Below, piece after piece: positions 13,481 through 15,363 of a DNA stretch of 15,363 nt. The number at the start of each line of letters is the position of its first letter. Within the stretch, counting starts at the first letter, position 1. Under the pieces are notes generated by a model. That model had not been told where the DNA came from and did not search any database. It saw only the letters and a program-made list of their open reading frames with translations. The stretch covers positions 1 to 15,363 of the forward strand of contig DATMEW010000121.1 in NCBI GenBank assembly GCA_035556495.1, given 5' to 3'. Both the position numbers and the translations under genes were made by a program. This DNA is from CANKHJ01 sp035556495 (GTDB lineage Bacteria > Pseudomonadota > Alphaproteobacteria > Rhizobiales > Xanthobacteraceae).

Positions 13481-15077
13481 CGGCGCGCCCTTCGCGCTGG
13501 TCGAGAAAGGTCCGCACGGGATGCGCCTGCGGGCCTTGAACGACGCTGCCCGCCGGCTCGGGCTGCATCGCGAGCAGGCCGACGCCGACGCCCGCGCCAT
13601 CGCGCCCGCCCTTCTCGCCGCGCCAGCCGAGCCGGCCCGCGAGCTGAAGGCGCTGCGGGCGCTGGCGGCATGGTGCGGCTGCTGGTCCCCCACCGTGGCG
13701 CTGGACCTTTCGCCCGGCGGCTTCGAGGGGCTGTTTCTGGACATCGCCGGCGTCGATCACCTGTTCGGCGGGGAGGACGCCATGCTGTCCGTGATGCGCC
13801 GTCGGCTGAAGGCTGCCGGCATTCCCTGCCGCATCGCGCTGGCGCCGACGCCGGGGGCGGCCTGGGCCATGGCGCGCTGGTCAGGGAAAGAGACGAGCCG
13901 CCTCGATTCCGCCAGACTGCGCGACGGGATCGCCTCCCTGCCGCTGGCGGCTCTGCGCCTCGACGAGGCCAATCTGCGGCTGGCCCGCCTGTTCGGCCTG
14001 CGGCGCATCGGCGATCTGTATGCCTTGCCGCGATCCGGCCTCGCCCGCCGCTTCCGGGATGGCGACGGGCTCGGCCTCGTGCGCCGGCTCGACCAAGCCC
14101 TCGGCCTCGCGGAAGAGCCGCTGACGCCCGTGCGCCCGGCGGCGGACTATCGCGCAGTGAAGCTGTTCGCCGAGCCGGTGCTGGACATGGCCGGGATCGA
14201 GGCCCAGCTGCCGGCGCTCGCGGCGAAGCTTGCCGCCCAACTGGAACGCGATGGGCGCGGCGCGGCCCGCCTGCGTCTCACCGGCTTCCGGAGCATCGGC
14301 ACGACGGCGACGCTGGAGGTGCGGATCGGCACGCCGCACCGGCAGACGAAAATCTGGCTGCGGCTGCTGCGGGAAAAGGGGCTGGACCGGCTCGATCCCG
14401 GCTTCGGCTTCGATGCCCTCGCCCTGTCCGCGGACCGGACAGCACCCGTCGCGGCGGTGCAGCCCGCACTGGAGCCGGACAGCGCCCGGCCGGCCGGCGC
14501 GCTCTCCGTCGCGGAACTGGCGGACCGGCTCGCCGCACGGCTGGGCGAGGCGGCCGTCACCATGCCGGTGCCGGTGCCGAGCTGGGTGCCGGAACGCTCG
14601 GAGCGGCGCGTGCCGGCGCAGGACGTGATCGCGGCGGCCGGATTGCGGCCGGTGCCATCCAGCCGGCCGCGGCCCCTGCTCATGCTCGACCCGCCGGAGC
14701 CGGTCGAGGTCATGGCCGAACTGCCGGACAGTCCCCCGGCCCGCTTCCGCTGGCGGCGGGTACTGCGCCACGTCGCCCGGGCGGAGGGGCCGGAGCGGCT
14801 GGAGCCGGAATGGTGGCAGATTCAACGCCGGCCGGTGCCGGAGCGGGAGGAATTCGTTGAAAGCGGCATGGATGAATTCCCCTTGAAAAACCAAGGATTC
14901 CAAGGCGCTGCCTCCGAAAATCAAGGCAGAATCAAAGGTTCGGACCGCACCCGCGATTATTACCTTGTCGAAGACGAAAACGGCGCGCGCTACTGGCTGT
15001 TCCGCGAAGGGCTTTATGACCGCCGCGAGGAAAAAGAGCTGGTGCCATCGTGGTGGATGCACGGGCTATTTCCATGA
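13398..15077 (+). CDS. imuB: ImuB, catalytically inactive Y-family polymerase homologue
   Basis: ImuB is the scaffold of the mutasome: a Y-family fold without polymerase activity that links DnaE2, ImuA and the beta clamp. The 559-residue product opens with RIVSVWLIDWP. By eye-alignment the first catalytic Asp is replaced by Trp8 and the acidic pair by Glu110-Gly111 (GGFEGLFLDIAG). Palm and fingers run to about 160, a helix-hairpin-helix-like region is at about 193-235, and the little finger is at about 248-340. A C-terminal domain (about 440-559) ends with RTRDYYLVEDENGARYWLFREGLY and WWMHGLFP. A QPALEP segment (355-360) sits where a clamp-binding motif is expected but lacks the aromatic residue. 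Residues 473-516 form an extra linker with lower GC. ATG at 13398 has GGAG upstream inside imuA; the stop overlaps the dnaE2 ATG. Confidence 0.94.
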   Translation: MRRIVSVWLIDWPVTVWSRQAGRSPPPDGAPFALVEKGPHGMRLRALNDAARRLGLHREQADADARAIAPALLAAPAEPARELKALRALAAWCGCWSPTVALDLSPGGFEGLFLDIAGVDHLFGGEDAMLSVMRRRLKAAGIPCRIALAPTPGAAWAMARWSGKETSRLDSARLRDGIASLPLAALRLDEANLRLARLFGLRRIGDLYALPRSGLARRFRDGDGLGLVRRLDQALGLAEEPLTPVRPAADYRAVKLFAEPVLDMAGIEAQLPALAAKLAAQLERDGRGAARLRLTGFRSIGTTATLEVRIGTPHRQTKIWLRLLREKGLDRLDPGFGFDALALSADRTAPVAAVQPALEPDSARPAGALSVAELADRLAARLGEAAVTMPVPVPSWVPERSERRVPAQDVIAAAGLRPVPSSRPRPLLMLDPPEPVEVMAELPDSPPARFRWRRVLRHVARAEGPERLEPEWWQIQRRPVPEREEFVESGMDEFPLKNQGFQGAASENQGRIKGSDRTRDYYLVEDENGARYWLFREGLYDRREEKELVPSWWMHGLFP

Positions 15078-15363
15078 ATAATGCAGACAATTCAATATCT
15101 TATGCCGAGCTTGGTGCGCGCACCAATTTCAGCTTCCTCGAAGGTGCCTCGCATCCGAAAGAAATGGTGGCGCAAGCCAAGGCGCTCGGCCTCGCCGCCC
15201 TCGGCGTTGCGGACCGCAACACCCTCGCCGGCGTCGTGCGCGCTTATGCGGCCGCAAAAGATGAGAATCTTCAGTTACTTATCGGATGTCGCCTGGTCTT
15301 CACGGACGGCACCGAACTTACCGTATTCCCCCGCAATCGCGCCGCTTATGGCCGGCTCTGCCG
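15074..15363 (+). CDS. dnaE2: error-prone DNA polymerase DnaE2, N-terminal part (runs off the window)
   Basis: DnaE2 (ImuC) is the C-family polymerase that carries out error-prone translesion synthesis in this system. The 96 visible residues form the start of the PHP domain: ISYAELGARTNFSFLEGASHPKEMVAQAKALGLAALGVADRNTL followed by AGVVRAY and QLLIGCRLVF, the standard DnaE2 opening. The rest lies beyond 15363. ATG at 15074 overlaps the imuB stop as ATGA. No clear ribosome site precedes it, so translation is probably coupled to imuB. The first codons (AAT AAT GCA GAC AAT TCA ATA) and a later stretch (15251-15290) are unusually AT-rich for this genome. The replicative DnaE enzyme is excluded by the DnaE2-type motif and by context. 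Confidence 0.95.
   Translation, partial: MNNADNSISYAELGARTNFSFLEGASHPKEMVAQAKALGLAALGVADRNTLAGVVRAYAAAKDENLQLLIGCRLVFTDGTELTVFPRNRAAYGRLC

Noticed and set aside
13670..14860. Second plus-strand frame of 396 codons within imuB
   Set aside because: Alternative frame inside a well-supported gene; product is Arg/Ala/Gly-rich without motifs.

Overview
GC-rich chromosomal window from an alphaproteobacterium, most likely of the order Hyphomicrobiales (Rhizobiales). The evidence is an imuA-imuB-dnaE2 cassette behind an alphaproteobacterial SOS box (GTTC-N7-GTTC), two copies of a GCATGATC...CCGAAAA palindromic repeat of the kind abundant in rhizobial genomes, alphaproteobacterial forms of PurF and Der, and a parS-like palindrome. 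I could not fix the genus. Most of the window is conserved housekeeping sequence. No gene-free stretch exceeds 300 bp; the longest gaps are about 190 bp (radA-cvpA), 182 bp (prfC to the ArsC/YffB gene) and 177 bp (before imuA).

Layout. 1-4399, plus strand: 3' part of radA (DNA repair), a promoter-like site, cvpA (membrane protein), purF (first committed step of purine synthesis) and a short-chain dehydrogenase. 4400-4458: convergent junction with a parS-like 16-mer and a hairpin. 4459-7123, minus strand: a YfgM-like TPR membrane protein, a Pro/Ala-rich lipoprotein and der (ribosome-assembly GTPase), read in that order. The lipoprotein sits where many proteobacteria carry bamB. 7251-8691, minus strand: nnrU-like membrane gene and panB (pantothenate synthesis), 4 bp apart. 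8803-9777, plus strand: an orphan TctC/Bug-type periplasmic solute receptor ending in a strong terminator. 9829-11996, minus strand: an ArsC/YffB-like reductase gene, two palindromic repeats and prfC (release factor 3). One repeat supplies the stop codon of the reductase gene. 12155-12649, plus strand: a VOC/PhnB-like protein.

12678-15363, plus strand: a regulatory patch (16-bp tandem duplication, three GANTC sites, SOS box) and then imuA, imuB and the start of dnaE2. These three form the SOS-induced mutagenic translesion-synthesis system: ImuB is a catalytically dead Y-family scaffold, ImuA is a RecA-like accessory protein, and DnaE2 is the error-prone polymerase. imuA and imuB overlap by 83 nt, and imuB and dnaE2 overlap through ATGA, which suggests tight translational coupling.

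I see no wholly new system. The best leads are an extra low-GC linker near the ImuB C-terminus with a degenerate clamp-binding motif, the parS-like site, the repeat-supplied stop codon, and the lipoprotein in the bamB position.
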